DNA of 12,272 bases from Acidimicrobiales bacterium (GTDB taxonomy: Bacteria; Actinomycetota; Acidimicrobiia; Acidimicrobiales; VFJN01), in assembly GCA_016936035.1 (NCBI GenBank), contig JAFGPU010000200.1, positions 1 to 12,272 of the forward strand, in the 5' to 3' direction. A program made the translations under genes and the position numbers. The notes beneath the pieces are model-generated. The model had not been told where the DNA came from, did not search any database, and worked only from the letters and a program-made list of their open reading frames with translations. Shown piece by piece: positions 7,004 through 12,272 of the stretch (position 1 is its first letter; every line of letters starts with the position of its first letter).

Positions 7004-7195
7004 ATGACAGGACGCGACGTGGGCGACAACCCGCTGGTCGGACGGACGCCGAGGCGTCCTCGACGCGACGAGGACGAGGCGGTCGGCGAGACCGCCGAGA
7101 CCGCGTCTGCCGAGACGGAGACCGTCGACCAGGACCAGGACCTCGAGACCGTCACCAAGCTGCTGGGGTTCCTCCGCGGCACCGACGAGAGCTGA
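7004..7195 (+). CDS. Small acidic protein of unknown function
   Basis: A 63-residue open reading frame, unrecognised. The N-terminal third is basic (GRTPRRPRRDEDE, 13-25), the middle is a Glu/Asp/Thr-rich low-complexity segment (about 21-47), and the C-terminus is a possible short amphipathic helix (LETVTKLLGFLRG, 47-59). It has no TM segment and no cysteines. Support for it being real: codon third positions are almost all G or C, as in the neighbouring genes, an AGGGACG run lies just upstream of the ATG with suitable spacing, and it fills an otherwise empty gap. It is convergent with cysH, with 39 nt between the two stops. The opposite-strand frame across this stretch is rich in Ser/Arg/Pro and looks like an antisense shadow. 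Confidence 0.55.
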   Translation: MTGRDVGDNPLVGRTPRRPRRDEDEAVGETAETASAETETVDQDQDLETVTKLLGFLRGTDES

Positions 7196-7210
7196 GCCCG
7201 GTCCTCCGAT

Positions 7211-7234
7211 GTCCCGGTCGCGGCGGGGCGGGAC
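7211..7234. terminator. Hairpin between the convergent small gene and cysH
   Basis: GTCCCG (7211-7216) and CGGGAC (7229-7234) form a 6-bp GC-rich stem with a 12-nt loop in the 39-bp gap between converging genes, ending at the cysH stop. The position suits a shared terminator, but there is no T-run on either strand. Confidence 0.35.
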
Positions 7235-7927
7235 TCAGCCGTGGATGCCGCACTCCGTCTTGCTCCGGCCCGCCCACCGACCCGAGCGCGGGTCGTCGGC
7301 ATCGGTGGGCAGCGAGGTGCAGGGCTGGCACCCGATCGACGTGTAGCCCCGGTGCAGCAGCGGGTTGACCGGCACGTCGTGGTCGGCGATGTACCCCTGC
7401 ACGTCGAGGTCGCTCCAGGTGGCGATGGGGTTGACCTTCACCAGGCCCCGCAGGTCGCGGGCGACGACGGGTGTGCCGGCCCGTGAGCTGGCCTCGTCGC
7501 GCCGCAGCCCGCTCATCCACGCCGCCTTGCCCGCGAGCGCCCGGTCGAGCTGTCCGACCTTCACCGCCGAGCAGCAGTTCTCGGGGTCGACCTTCCACAG
7601 CTCCTCGTCGTGGGGGGCGACGGTCATCATGCGCAGGTTCAGCCCGTAGCGGCGACGGACGGCCTCGACCGTCTCGAGCGTCTCGGGGAAGTGGTAGCCG
7701 GTGTCGATGAACACGACCTCGATGCCCGGGTCGACCTTGGTGGCGAGGTCGATGAGCACGGCGTCCTGCATCGAGGCGGTGAGGCAGAGGTGGGGCGCGA
7801 AGTTGTCGACAGCCCACTTGATGATCCTGGGGGCCGACCAGCGCTCGAACTCGGCGTTCAGCTCGGCCAGCTGTTCGTCGGGGAAGGCGGGGACCGGCAG
7901 GGGAGGAGGGTCGACCAGGAAGCTCAT
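7235..7927 (-). CDS. cysH: Phosphoadenylyl/adenylyl-sulfate reductase, APS-type with 4Fe-4S cysteines
   Basis: A 230-residue cytoplasmic enzyme that reduces adenylyl sulfate to sulfite with thioredoxin or a similar donor. It has the PP-loop-like CLTASMQDAVLIDL region (48-61), VVFIDTGYHFPET (71-83), and the paired cysteines C118-C119 plus C200-x-x-C203. Together these are the CC...CxxC ligands of the 4Fe-4S cluster that mark APS-specific reductases and are absent from E. coli-type PAPS reductases. The C-terminal ECGIHG (225-230) holds the catalytic Cys226. Length is normal. The ATG at 7927 is preceded by GAGGAG (7936-7941 on the minus strand) with 8-nt spacing, and that site overlaps the sir stop, so the two genes are probably translationally linked. 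Product sulfite goes directly to the neighbouring sulfite reductase. Confidence 0.95.
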   Translation of the reverse strand: MSFLVDPPPLPVPAFPDEQLAELNAEFERWSAPRIIKWAVDNFAPHLCLTASMQDAVLIDLATKVDPGIEVVFIDTGYHFPETLETVEAVRRRYGLNLRMMTVAPHDEELWKVDPENCCSAVKVGQLDRALAGKAAWMSGLRRDEASSRAGTPVVARDLRGLVKVNPIATWSDLDVQGYIADHDVPVNPLLHRGYTSIGCQPCTSLPTDADDPRSGRWAGRSKTECGIHG

Positions 7928-7939
7928 GTGTGGGTCTCC

Positions 7940-9712
7940 TCAGGCGCCGGCGCACTCGCCGACGCCGACCTCGGCCTCGTACGGGCCCGTCTCGTCGTAG
8001 TCGACGTAGTGGTCGGGGGCGTCTTCGGGGGAGGGGAACCGGTCGAGGTCCTTCAGCTCGGCGGCGATGGCCGTGGCGCCGCCGACGCGGTCCATCCACT
8101 GCCGGAACGTCTCGCCGGCCTGCCGCTCTCCGGCGAACCGGCGCACCACCCGCACCGTCGCCTCGGCGGCGTTCTTGGCCGGCAGCCGCAACGCCTTGGC
8201 GCCGAAGTGGGCCCGCTCCTCGCCCACGTAGCCGCCGAGCAGCATCTGGTAACCGGGCGCCGAGCGGCCGTGGGCGCGGCGTTCCGCGCCGAAGAAGCCG
8301 ATGTCGGACGCGTGGTGCTGGCCGCAGCTGTTGGTGCAGCCTGAGATGTTGACGCGTAGGCCGCCGACCTCGGCGAGCCCCTCCTCCTCGAGCCTGTCGC
8401 CGATGGCGGCGGCCAGCCCGCGGCTCTGGGTGACGGCGAGGTTGCACGTGTCGGCGCCCGGGCAGCTGACGACGTCGCGCACCAGCTCGGCGCCGGGCTG
8501 GTCCATGCCGATGGCGGCGAGGCGCCGGTGGAGCTCGGGGAGCTGATCGTCGCTGAGCCCCCGGAAGGCGACGTTCTGACGGTTGGTGAGCCGGACCTCG
8601 AGACCCAGGTCGCGCTGGATGGCGGCGAGGGCGCGGAACTGGGCGCTGGTCACGTCGCCCAGGCGGGCGTAGGCGACGGCGGAGACGGTTCCCTTGGCGG
8701 CCCCGCGTACCACGTTGGCGTCATCCCAGCGCTCGAACGGGCTGCGCCGGGTGATCGAGACCGGGACCCCCTGGCCCATCGGGGTGGGGGTGGCGCCGTC
8801 GGCGAGCCCGGCAGGGGCGTCGCCCGCCTTGGCGACCTCCTCGGGGATGCCACCCGGCCACGACGACGACCCGAGGAGCAGCCGGCGCTCCTTCAGGACC
8901 CGCTCGCGCACCTCGTCCCAACCCAGGTTCATGACCAGCCACTTCATGCGTGCCCGCAGCTTATTGTCGCGGTTGCCGTGGTTGTTGAAGACGCGCAGGA
9001 TCGCCTCGAGGGTGGGCAGGAGGTCGTCCTTGGCGGTGAAGTCCTCGAGCGCCAGCGCGGCATGCGGGTTGGCGCCGAGGCCGCCGGCCACGAAGACCTT
9101 GAACCCGGACTCGACCGTCCCGTCGTCGAGGGTGCGGGTGGTGGCGACGACGCCCGCGTCGTTGAACATGGCCTGGCCGCAGTCGGTGGCGCAGCCCGAG
9201 AAGTTGATCTTGAACTTGCGGGGCAGGCGCTGGCCGAGCGGGTTGCGCACGAAGTGCCGGTAGGCGGCCTCGGCCCACGGCGTGACGTCGAGCCGTTCGT
9301 AGGGGCAGGCGCCGGCGAGGTGGCAGGCCTGCACGTTGCGGACGGTGTCGCCGCAGGCCTCGCGCGTCGTCATGCCCACGGTGGCGAGCAGCCGCATGAC
9401 CTCGGGGATCTTCTCGAGCTGCACGTAGTGGAACTGGATGTTCTGCCGGGTGGTGATGTGGCCCCAGCCCCGCGAGTAGGTGTCGGCGAGGTCGGCCATC
9501 AGCTCGAGCTGGTCGGGCAGCATGCCGCCCCACGGGATCTTGACCCGCACCATCTGGTTGTGGCCGCCCTGGCGCTGGCCGTAGATGCCGTTGTTCAGGC
9601 GGAAGATGCGGAAGGCGTCGTCGTCGACCTCGCCTGCGAGGTACCGGGCGAGCACGGTCTCGAACTTGTCGGCGTCGGCGAGCTGTGCGGCGTCGATCTC
9701 GCGCTGACCCAT
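7940..9712 (-). CDS. Ferredoxin-type sulfite (or nitrite) reductase, siroheme/4Fe-4S
   Basis: A 590-residue enzyme of the nitrite/sulfite reductase family, which carries out six-electron reduction at siroheme coupled to a 4Fe-4S cluster. The fold is an internal duplication: TTRQN (87-91) and LTNRQN (375-380) mark the two ferredoxin-like halves. The C-terminal half has the expected ligands CPGADTC (417-423) and CTNSC (459-463). Unusually, the N-terminal half also has CHLAGAC (130-136) and CATDC (174-178). Sulfite is the likely substrate because cysH follows 12 nt downstream, but nitrite cannot be excluded from sequence alone. The ATG at 9712 has a GGAG site 5 nt upstream. In mycobacteria a NirA-type sulfite reductase also sits beside cysH, though from memory that protein lacks the N-half cysteine set. 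The C-terminal tail (about 565-590) is acidic and ends near Cys587. Electron donor (ferredoxin) is inferred from the family. Confidence 0.93.
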   Translation of the reverse strand: MGQREIDAAQLADADKFETVLARYLAGEVDDDAFRIFRLNNGIYGQRQGGHNQMVRVKIPWGGMLPDQLELMADLADTYSRGWGHITTRQNIQFHYVQLEKIPEVMRLLATVGMTTREACGDTVRNVQACHLAGACPYERLDVTPWAEAAYRHFVRNPLGQRLPRKFKINFSGCATDCGQAMFNDAGVVATTRTLDDGTVESGFKVFVAGGLGANPHAALALEDFTAKDDLLPTLEAILRVFNNHGNRDNKLRARMKWLVMNLGWDEVRERVLKERRLLLGSSSWPGGIPEEVAKAGDAPAGLADGATPTPMGQGVPVSITRRSPFERWDDANVVRGAAKGTVSAVAYARLGDVTSAQFRALAAIQRDLGLEVRLTNRQNVAFRGLSDDQLPELHRRLAAIGMDQPGAELVRDVVSCPGADTCNLAVTQSRGLAAAIGDRLEEEGLAEVGGLRVNISGCTNSCGQHHASDIGFFGAERRAHGRSAPGYQMLLGGYVGEERAHFGAKALRLPAKNAAEATVRVVRRFAGERQAGETFRQWMDRVGGATAIAAELKDLDRFPSPEDAPDHYVDYDETGPYEAEVGVGECAGA

Positions 9713-9758
9713 GGAGTGCTCCGTTCTCGGCGGCCGGGAGGCGTCGTGGCGGTGGATA

Positions 9759-9786
9759 CCTGATAAATCTGATGAGATCAGTCAGG
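9759..9786. promoter_or_regulatory. Candidate operator in the sir leader
   Basis: An inner repeat CTGAT-GAG-ATCAG (9769-9781) is nested inside outer arms CCTGA (9759-9763) and TCAGG (9782-9786). It is one of the few AT-rich stretches in the window. It would lie just downstream of the inferred sir transcription start, a usual place for a repressor to bind. The regulator is unknown; a cysteine- or sulfur-responsive one would make sense. Confidence 0.45.
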
Positions 9787-9794
9787 CTTTGCCC

Positions 9795-9824
9795 AGTAGA
9801 GCGAAACCTGAGCGCGCTTGTCAA
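9795..9824 (-). promoter_or_regulatory. Candidate sigma70-type promoter of sir-cysH
   Basis: On the minus strand, TTGACA (9824-9819) matches the -35 consensus perfectly. After an 18-nt spacer comes TCTACT (9800-9795), a 4/6 match to TATAAT. Transcription would begin near 9788, giving a leader of about 75 nt. The leader has no ATG, GTG or TTG start, so I see no leader peptide. Confidence 0.55.
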
Positions 9825-9839
9825 CATTCGCCCGGTCGT

Positions 9840-9914
9840 GACGGAGCGTGCCGGCCGCCACCGGACCATCCACCGCCGAGCGCTCACACATCGCTAACCT
9901 CGGCACGCTCCGTC
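9840..9914. repeat. Perfect 14-bp inverted repeat with a 47-nt spacer
   Basis: GACGGAGCGTGCCG (9840-9853) and CGGCACGCTCCGTC (9901-9914) are exact reverse complements. Each arm is itself partly symmetric (CGGnnCGnnCCG). The left arm lies about 16 nt upstream of the sir -35 box. The right arm directly follows a TAACCT -10-like box (9895-9900) that faces the nuclease gene. Two copies of one regulator's binding site on the divergent promoters, or a looped regulatory structure, are the simplest readings. Function is not established. Confidence 0.6.
9895..9900 (+). promoter_or_regulatory. Candidate -10 box (TAACCT) for the nuclease lipoprotein gene
   Basis: TAACCT fits TANNNT and would start transcription near 9907, inside the right arm of the inverted repeat, leaving a leader of about 65 nt. 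No strong -35 box is seen. Confidence 0.35.
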
Positions 9915-9970
9915 GGGGCGACGCCCGCGGCGACCGGCGCCCGGGCGGCCGGAGACCTTGGGGATGGACG

Positions 9971-10705
9971 ATGGACGGCAGGCTCGAGATGCGCCGCGCC
10001 CGGCGTGGGCGGTGCTGTGGCACGACGGCGCAGTGGGCGGTGGCGTCGGTCGGCGCGCTCGCCCTCGTCGTCACCGCCTGCGTGTCGGGGTCCGCGGCCA
10101 CATCACCGTCGCAGCCTGACGACCCGCCGGGCGGCCAACAGCCCGGCGACGCTCTGGGCAGCGAGCCGCCCGCCGAGGCCCCGATCGACCAGCTGAGGGT
10201 GGCGCCCGAGTCGGACGACGGGTCCTACGACCGCGACGAGTTCGGCTCGGGCTGGATCGACGCCGACGGTGACGGCTGCGACACGCGGGACGAGGTGCTG
10301 ATCGACGAGTCGCAGTCGCCGGCGCAGGTCGACCCGTATCGCTGCCAGATCGTCGCCGGTGACTGGGTGTCGCTCTACGACGGCTACGAGACCACCGACG
10401 CGTCCGAGCTCGACATCGACCATGTCGTGGCCCTGGGCGAGGCGTGGCGCTCGGGTGCGGCGGACTGGACGCCCGAGCAGCGTGCGGCCTTCGCCAACGA
10501 CCTCGACGACCCCGCCACCCTGGTGGCGGTCACCGCCGCCACCAACCGCTCGAAGGGCGACCGCGACCCCGCGGACTGGCAGCCGCCGAACCGCGACGGA
10601 TGGTGCGCGTTCGCCGGCGCGTGGGTGAACGTGAAGGTCCGCTGGGACCTCACGGCGGACGAGGCCGAGGTGGAGGCGCTGCGCAACATGCTCGTGGGCT
10701 GCTGA
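9971..10705 (+). CDS. Secreted lipoprotein nuclease, HNH family (DUF1524/GmrSD C-terminal type)
   Basis: A 244-residue exported protein. A basic n-region (RRARRGR, 8-14) and a hydrophobic core (22-34) lead to the lipobox VTAC, with Cys37 as the lipidated residue. A Ser/Pro/Gly/Asp-rich linker (about 38-85) follows. The catalytic domain starts near YDRDEFGSGW (86-95), then has DGCDTRDEVL (101-110), VAGDWVSLYDG (128-138), the ELDIDHVVALGEAW core (146-159, His151 as the likely general base) and AATNRSKGDRDP (189-200) with the conserved Asn/Lys. WV-VK-W (218-225) and a C-terminal Cys complete the family pattern. Cys103, 125, 212 and 244 could form two disulfides. The likely role is cutting DNA or RNA outside the cell, for defence or nutrient use. 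An ATG at 9989 is an equally possible start and gives a cleaner signal peptide. The gene is divergent from sir and convergent with the DAHP synthase gene. Confidence 0.85.
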   Translation: MDGRLEMRRARRGRCCGTTAQWAVASVGALALVVTACVSGSAATSPSQPDDPPGGQQPGDALGSEPPAEAPIDQLRVAPESDDGSYDRDEFGSGWIDADGDGCDTRDEVLIDESQSPAQVDPYRCQIVAGDWVSLYDGYETTDASELDIDHVVALGEAWRSGAADWTPEQRAAFANDLDDPATLVAVTAATNRSKGDRDPADWQPPNRDGWCAFAGAWVNVKVRWDLTADEAEVEALRNMLVGC

Positions 10706-10723
10706 GCAGCCGGATCAGCAGCC
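10697..10723. terminator. 9-bp perfect stem between the converging nuclease and DAHP synthase genes
   Basis: GGCTGCTGA (10697-10705) and TCAGCAGCC (10715-10723) form a perfect 9-bp stem with a 9-nt loop, and the left arm ends in the nuclease stop codon. An alternative fold (10697-10711) is a 7-bp palindrome. No T-run follows. Location between convergent genes suggests a bidirectional terminator. Confidence 0.45.
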
Positions 10724-10748
10724 GGCCACGCCGGGGCCAGAGGGCGAC

Positions 10749-12095
10749 TCAGCGACGGTCGAGCAGCTCGGCGACCTGGAACGCGAGGTCGATGGACTGC
10801 TTGCCGTTGAGGCGGGGGTCGCAGATCGTCTCGTAGCGATCGTCGAGATCGGCGTGCCCCAGGGCCTCGCCGCCGCCGATGCACTCGGTGACGTCGTCGC
10901 CCGTGAGCTCGATGTGCACGCCGCCCGGCCAGGTGCCCTCGGCCCAGTGGGCGGCGAAGAAGCCCGCGATCTCTGTCAGCACGGCGTCGAAGTCGCGGGT
11001 CTTGCGGCCCGTGTCGGACGTGAAGGTGTTGCCGTGCATGGGGTCGCATGCCCACACCACCGGGTGACCGGCGTCGCGCACCGCCGCCAGCAGCGGGGGG
11101 AGCGCGTCGGCGATCTTGCCGGCGCCCATGCGGGAGATGAGCGTGAGCCGCCCGGGGACGCGCTCGGGGTTGAGCGCCTCGCACAGCGCCAGCACCTCGT
11201 CGACCGTCGCCGTGGCGCCGATCTTCACCCCGAGGGGGTTGTCGACCCCGCGCAGGAACTCGACGTGGGCGCCGTCGAGCTGGCGCGACCGCTCGCCGAT
11301 CCACAGCATGTGCGCCGAGCAGTCGTACCACTTGCCGGTGAGCGAGTCCTGCCGGGTCAGGGCCTCCTCGTAGCCGAGGATGAGGGCCTCGTGGCTGGTG
11401 AAGAAATCGACCTCGTGCAGGTTGGGCTGGCTCTCGGTGTTGATGCCGCACGCCGCCATGAACCGCAGCGCCCGGTCGATGTGGTCGGCGACGCGGTCGT
11501 AGCGGCGTCCCTCGGGACTGGCCGCCACGAACTGCTGGTTCCACTGGTGGACGCGGGACAGGTCGGCGAACCCGCCCTTGGTGAAGGCCCGGAGCAGGTT
11601 CAGTGTGGCCGCGGACTGGTGGTAGGCCTGGACGAGCCGGTCGGGATCGGGCGTGCGGGCGGCCGCGGTGGGAACGATGCTGTTCACCATGTGCCCCCGG
11701 AACGAGGGCAGGTCGATGCCGTCGACCCGCTCGGTGGGTGACGAGCGGGGCTTGGCGAACTGGCCGGCGATGCGCCCGACCTTGATGACCGGGACGCCGG
11801 TCGAGTAGGTGAGCACCACGGCCATCTGCAGGATGACCTTGAGCTTGTCGCGGATGGCGTCGGCGGAGAAGGCGTCGAACGACTCGGCGCAGTCACCGGC
11901 CTGCAGCAGGAAGGCGTTGCCTTCGGCGACCTCGGCGAGCTGCCCGGTCAGCGCACGCGCCTCGCCGGCGAACACCAGCGGGGGGAGCGAGCCCAGGTGC
12001 TTGGTCGCCCGGTCGAGGGCACCCTCGTCAGGCCACTCGGGCTGCTGGGCAGCCGGCTTGTGTTGCCACGAGGAGGGGGACCACGAGCTGGTCAT
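10749..12095 (-). CDS. aroG: 3-deoxy-7-phosphoheptulonate synthase, class II (DAHP synthase)
   Basis: A 448-residue cytoplasmic enzyme that condenses phosphoenolpyruvate with erythrose 4-phosphate, the first step to chorismate and the aromatic amino acids. It belongs to the plant/actinobacterial class II type. Visible motifs are [11 protein letters not shown] (63-73, metal ligand Cys69), [18 protein letters not shown] (103-120), GHMVN (134-138), [16 protein letters not shown] (321-336), [12 protein letters not shown] (347-358, metal ligand His354), [15 protein letters not shown] (394-408, Glu396) and ICDPRLN (424-430, Asp426). These four metal ligands match those known for the Mycobacterium tuberculosis enzyme. 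Length is slightly under the usual 450-465. The ATG at 12095 was chosen because the only upstream in-frame start is a TTG at 12161 and family proteins begin near here. No good ribosome site or promoter is visible. Regulation by aromatic amino acids is common in the family, but I cannot read it from this sequence. Confidence 0.96.
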   Translation of the reverse strand: MTSSWSPSSWQHKPAAQQPEWPDEGALDRATKHLGSLPPLVFAGEARALTGQLAEVAEGNAFLLQAGDCAESFDAFSADAIRDKLKVILQMAVVLTYSTGVPVIKVGRIAGQFAKPRSSPTERVDGIDLPSFRGHMVNSIVPTAAARTPDPDRLVQAYHQSAATLNLLRAFTKGGFADLSRVHQWNQQFVAASPEGRRYDRVADHIDRALRFMAACGINTESQPNLHEVDFFTSHEALILGYEEALTRQDSLTGKWYDCSAHMLWIGERSRQLDGAHVEFLRGVDNPLGVKIGATATVDEVLALCEALNPERVPGRLTLISRMGAGKIADALPPLLAAVRDAGHPVVWACDPMHGNTFTSDTGRKTRDFDAVLTEIAGFFAAHWAEGTWPGGVHIELTGDDVTECIGGGEALGHADLDDRYETICDPRLNGKQSIDLAFQVAELLDRR

Positions 12096-12167
12096 GGTGC
12101 ACCATCGTGGTCGCTCGCCGGGGTGTACCGCAAAGCGATTCGCGCAGTAGTGGCGCGGCAACGGCGG

Positions 12168-12177
12168 TGATCGATCA
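12168..12177. repeat. 10-bp perfect palindrome upstream of the DAHP synthase gene
   Basis: TGATCGATCA is an exact palindrome lying 73 bp upstream of the chosen start. It could be a small operator, but a single short palindrome is weak evidence. Confidence 0.3.
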
Positions 12178-12183
12178 TGTGAC

Positions 12184-12197
12184 CCGCCCCGCGGCGG
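12184..12197 (-). terminator. Short GC hairpin after the truncated gene
   Basis: CCGCC (12184-12188) and GGCGG (12193-12197) form a 5-bp stem with a 4-nt loop just after the stop of the partial gene. There is no T-run, so termination is uncertain and the partial gene could read through into the DAHP synthase gene. Confidence 0.25.
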
Positions 12198-12203
12198 TGC
12201 CGG

Positions 12204-12272
12204 TCAGGCTGCGCTGGCTCGCGCCAGCGCCTCTTCGCGCACGGCGTCGACCGCCCGCTTGACGAGGCGGCG
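12204..12272 (-). CDS. C-terminal end of an unidentified gene (partial)
   Basis: The last 22 codons plus a TGA stop run in from the right edge. The peptide (RRLVKRAVDAVREEALARAS, then AA) looks like an amphipathic C-terminal helix rich in Arg, Glu and Ala, and nearly all its codons end in G or C, as in the real genes here. Too little is present to name it. It lies 108 nt upstream of the DAHP synthase start on the same strand and might share its transcript. Confidence 0.5.
   Translation of the reverse strand, partial: RRLVKRAVDAVREEALARASAA

Noticed and set aside
6883..7302. A 139-codon minus-strand frame overlapping the small acidic gene and the end of cysH
   Set aside because: Ser/Arg/Pro/Ala composition typical of antisense frames. 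It overlaps cysH, and the plus-strand small gene has better codon use and a ribosome site.
8528..9763. A 411-codon open frame on the plus strand opposite sir
   Set aside because: The sequence is Val/Gly/Glu/His-rich without domain signatures, whereas sir on the other strand is unmistakable.
9713..9790. Cysteine-rich leader peptide attenuator or riboswitch upstream of sir, as known for some actinobacterial sulfur operons
   Set aside because: The inferred ~75-nt leader has no ATG, GTG or TTG start and no cysteine codon run, and it is too short for a SAM-type riboswitch.
1..12272. CRISPR array, tRNA/rRNA, insertion sequence or prophage signature
   Set aside because: No regularly spaced direct repeats, cloverleaf-like sequences, transposase or integrase motifs were seen. 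The region reads as ordinary chromosomal housekeeping and accessory genes.

Overview
This window is very GC-rich DNA in which almost every third codon position of the real genes is G or C. The gene content points to a high-GC actinobacterium: a class II DAHP synthase, an APS-type CysH next to a sulfite reductase, an actinobacterial secreted HNH nuclease lipoprotein, GTG starts and a chain of 4-bp overlaps. My guess is the Acidimicrobiia (Ilumatobacter/Iamia-like lineages), but this is inference from gene style and not a match to a reference.

Layout. (1) 23-2131, minus: a large multi-pass membrane protein that looks like a GT-C-type glycosyltransferase, with an extracytoplasmic C-terminal domain. 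(2) 2132-2297: a divergent promoter region with a TAGGTT -10-like element facing each way. (3) 2298-6760, plus: a tightly coupled five-gene operon. In order it encodes a one-TM anchored protein of unknown function, a PlsY-family acyltransferase, a DegV/FakB-type fatty-acid-binding protein, an alpha/beta hydrolase and an MFS transporter. All four junctions are 4-bp ATGA or GTGA overlaps. (4) 6761-7003 is non-coding, followed by a small acidic protein gene (7004-7195, plus). (5) 7235-9712, minus: sir then cysH, the assimilatory steps from APS to sulfite to sulfide. Upstream lie a recognisable promoter, a candidate operator and a long perfect inverted repeat. (6) 9971-10705, plus: a lipoprotein nuclease of the HNH (DUF1524/GmrSD-C) type, divergent from sir. 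(7) 10749-12095, minus: class II DAHP synthase, entry to the shikimate pathway. (8) 12204-12272, minus: the last 22 codons of an unidentified gene that runs off the window. Bases 1-22 hold only the sequence just after the first gene's stop.

How the genes fit together. The PlsY-DegV-hydrolase trio suggests a lipid-recycling unit: the hydrolase could free fatty acids, the DegV protein could present them to a FakA-type kinase encoded elsewhere, and the acyltransferase could use the acyl phosphate. The PlsY homologue has lost the usual glycine/asparagine-rich second motif, so its substrate may differ. The most striking protein feature is in the sulfite reductase, where both internal repeat halves carry a CX5C...CX3C cysteine set. 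The most striking DNA feature is a perfect 14-bp inverted repeat with a 47-nt spacer between sir and the nuclease gene. There are no tRNA or rRNA genes, CRISPR arrays, insertion sequences or integrases that I can see.
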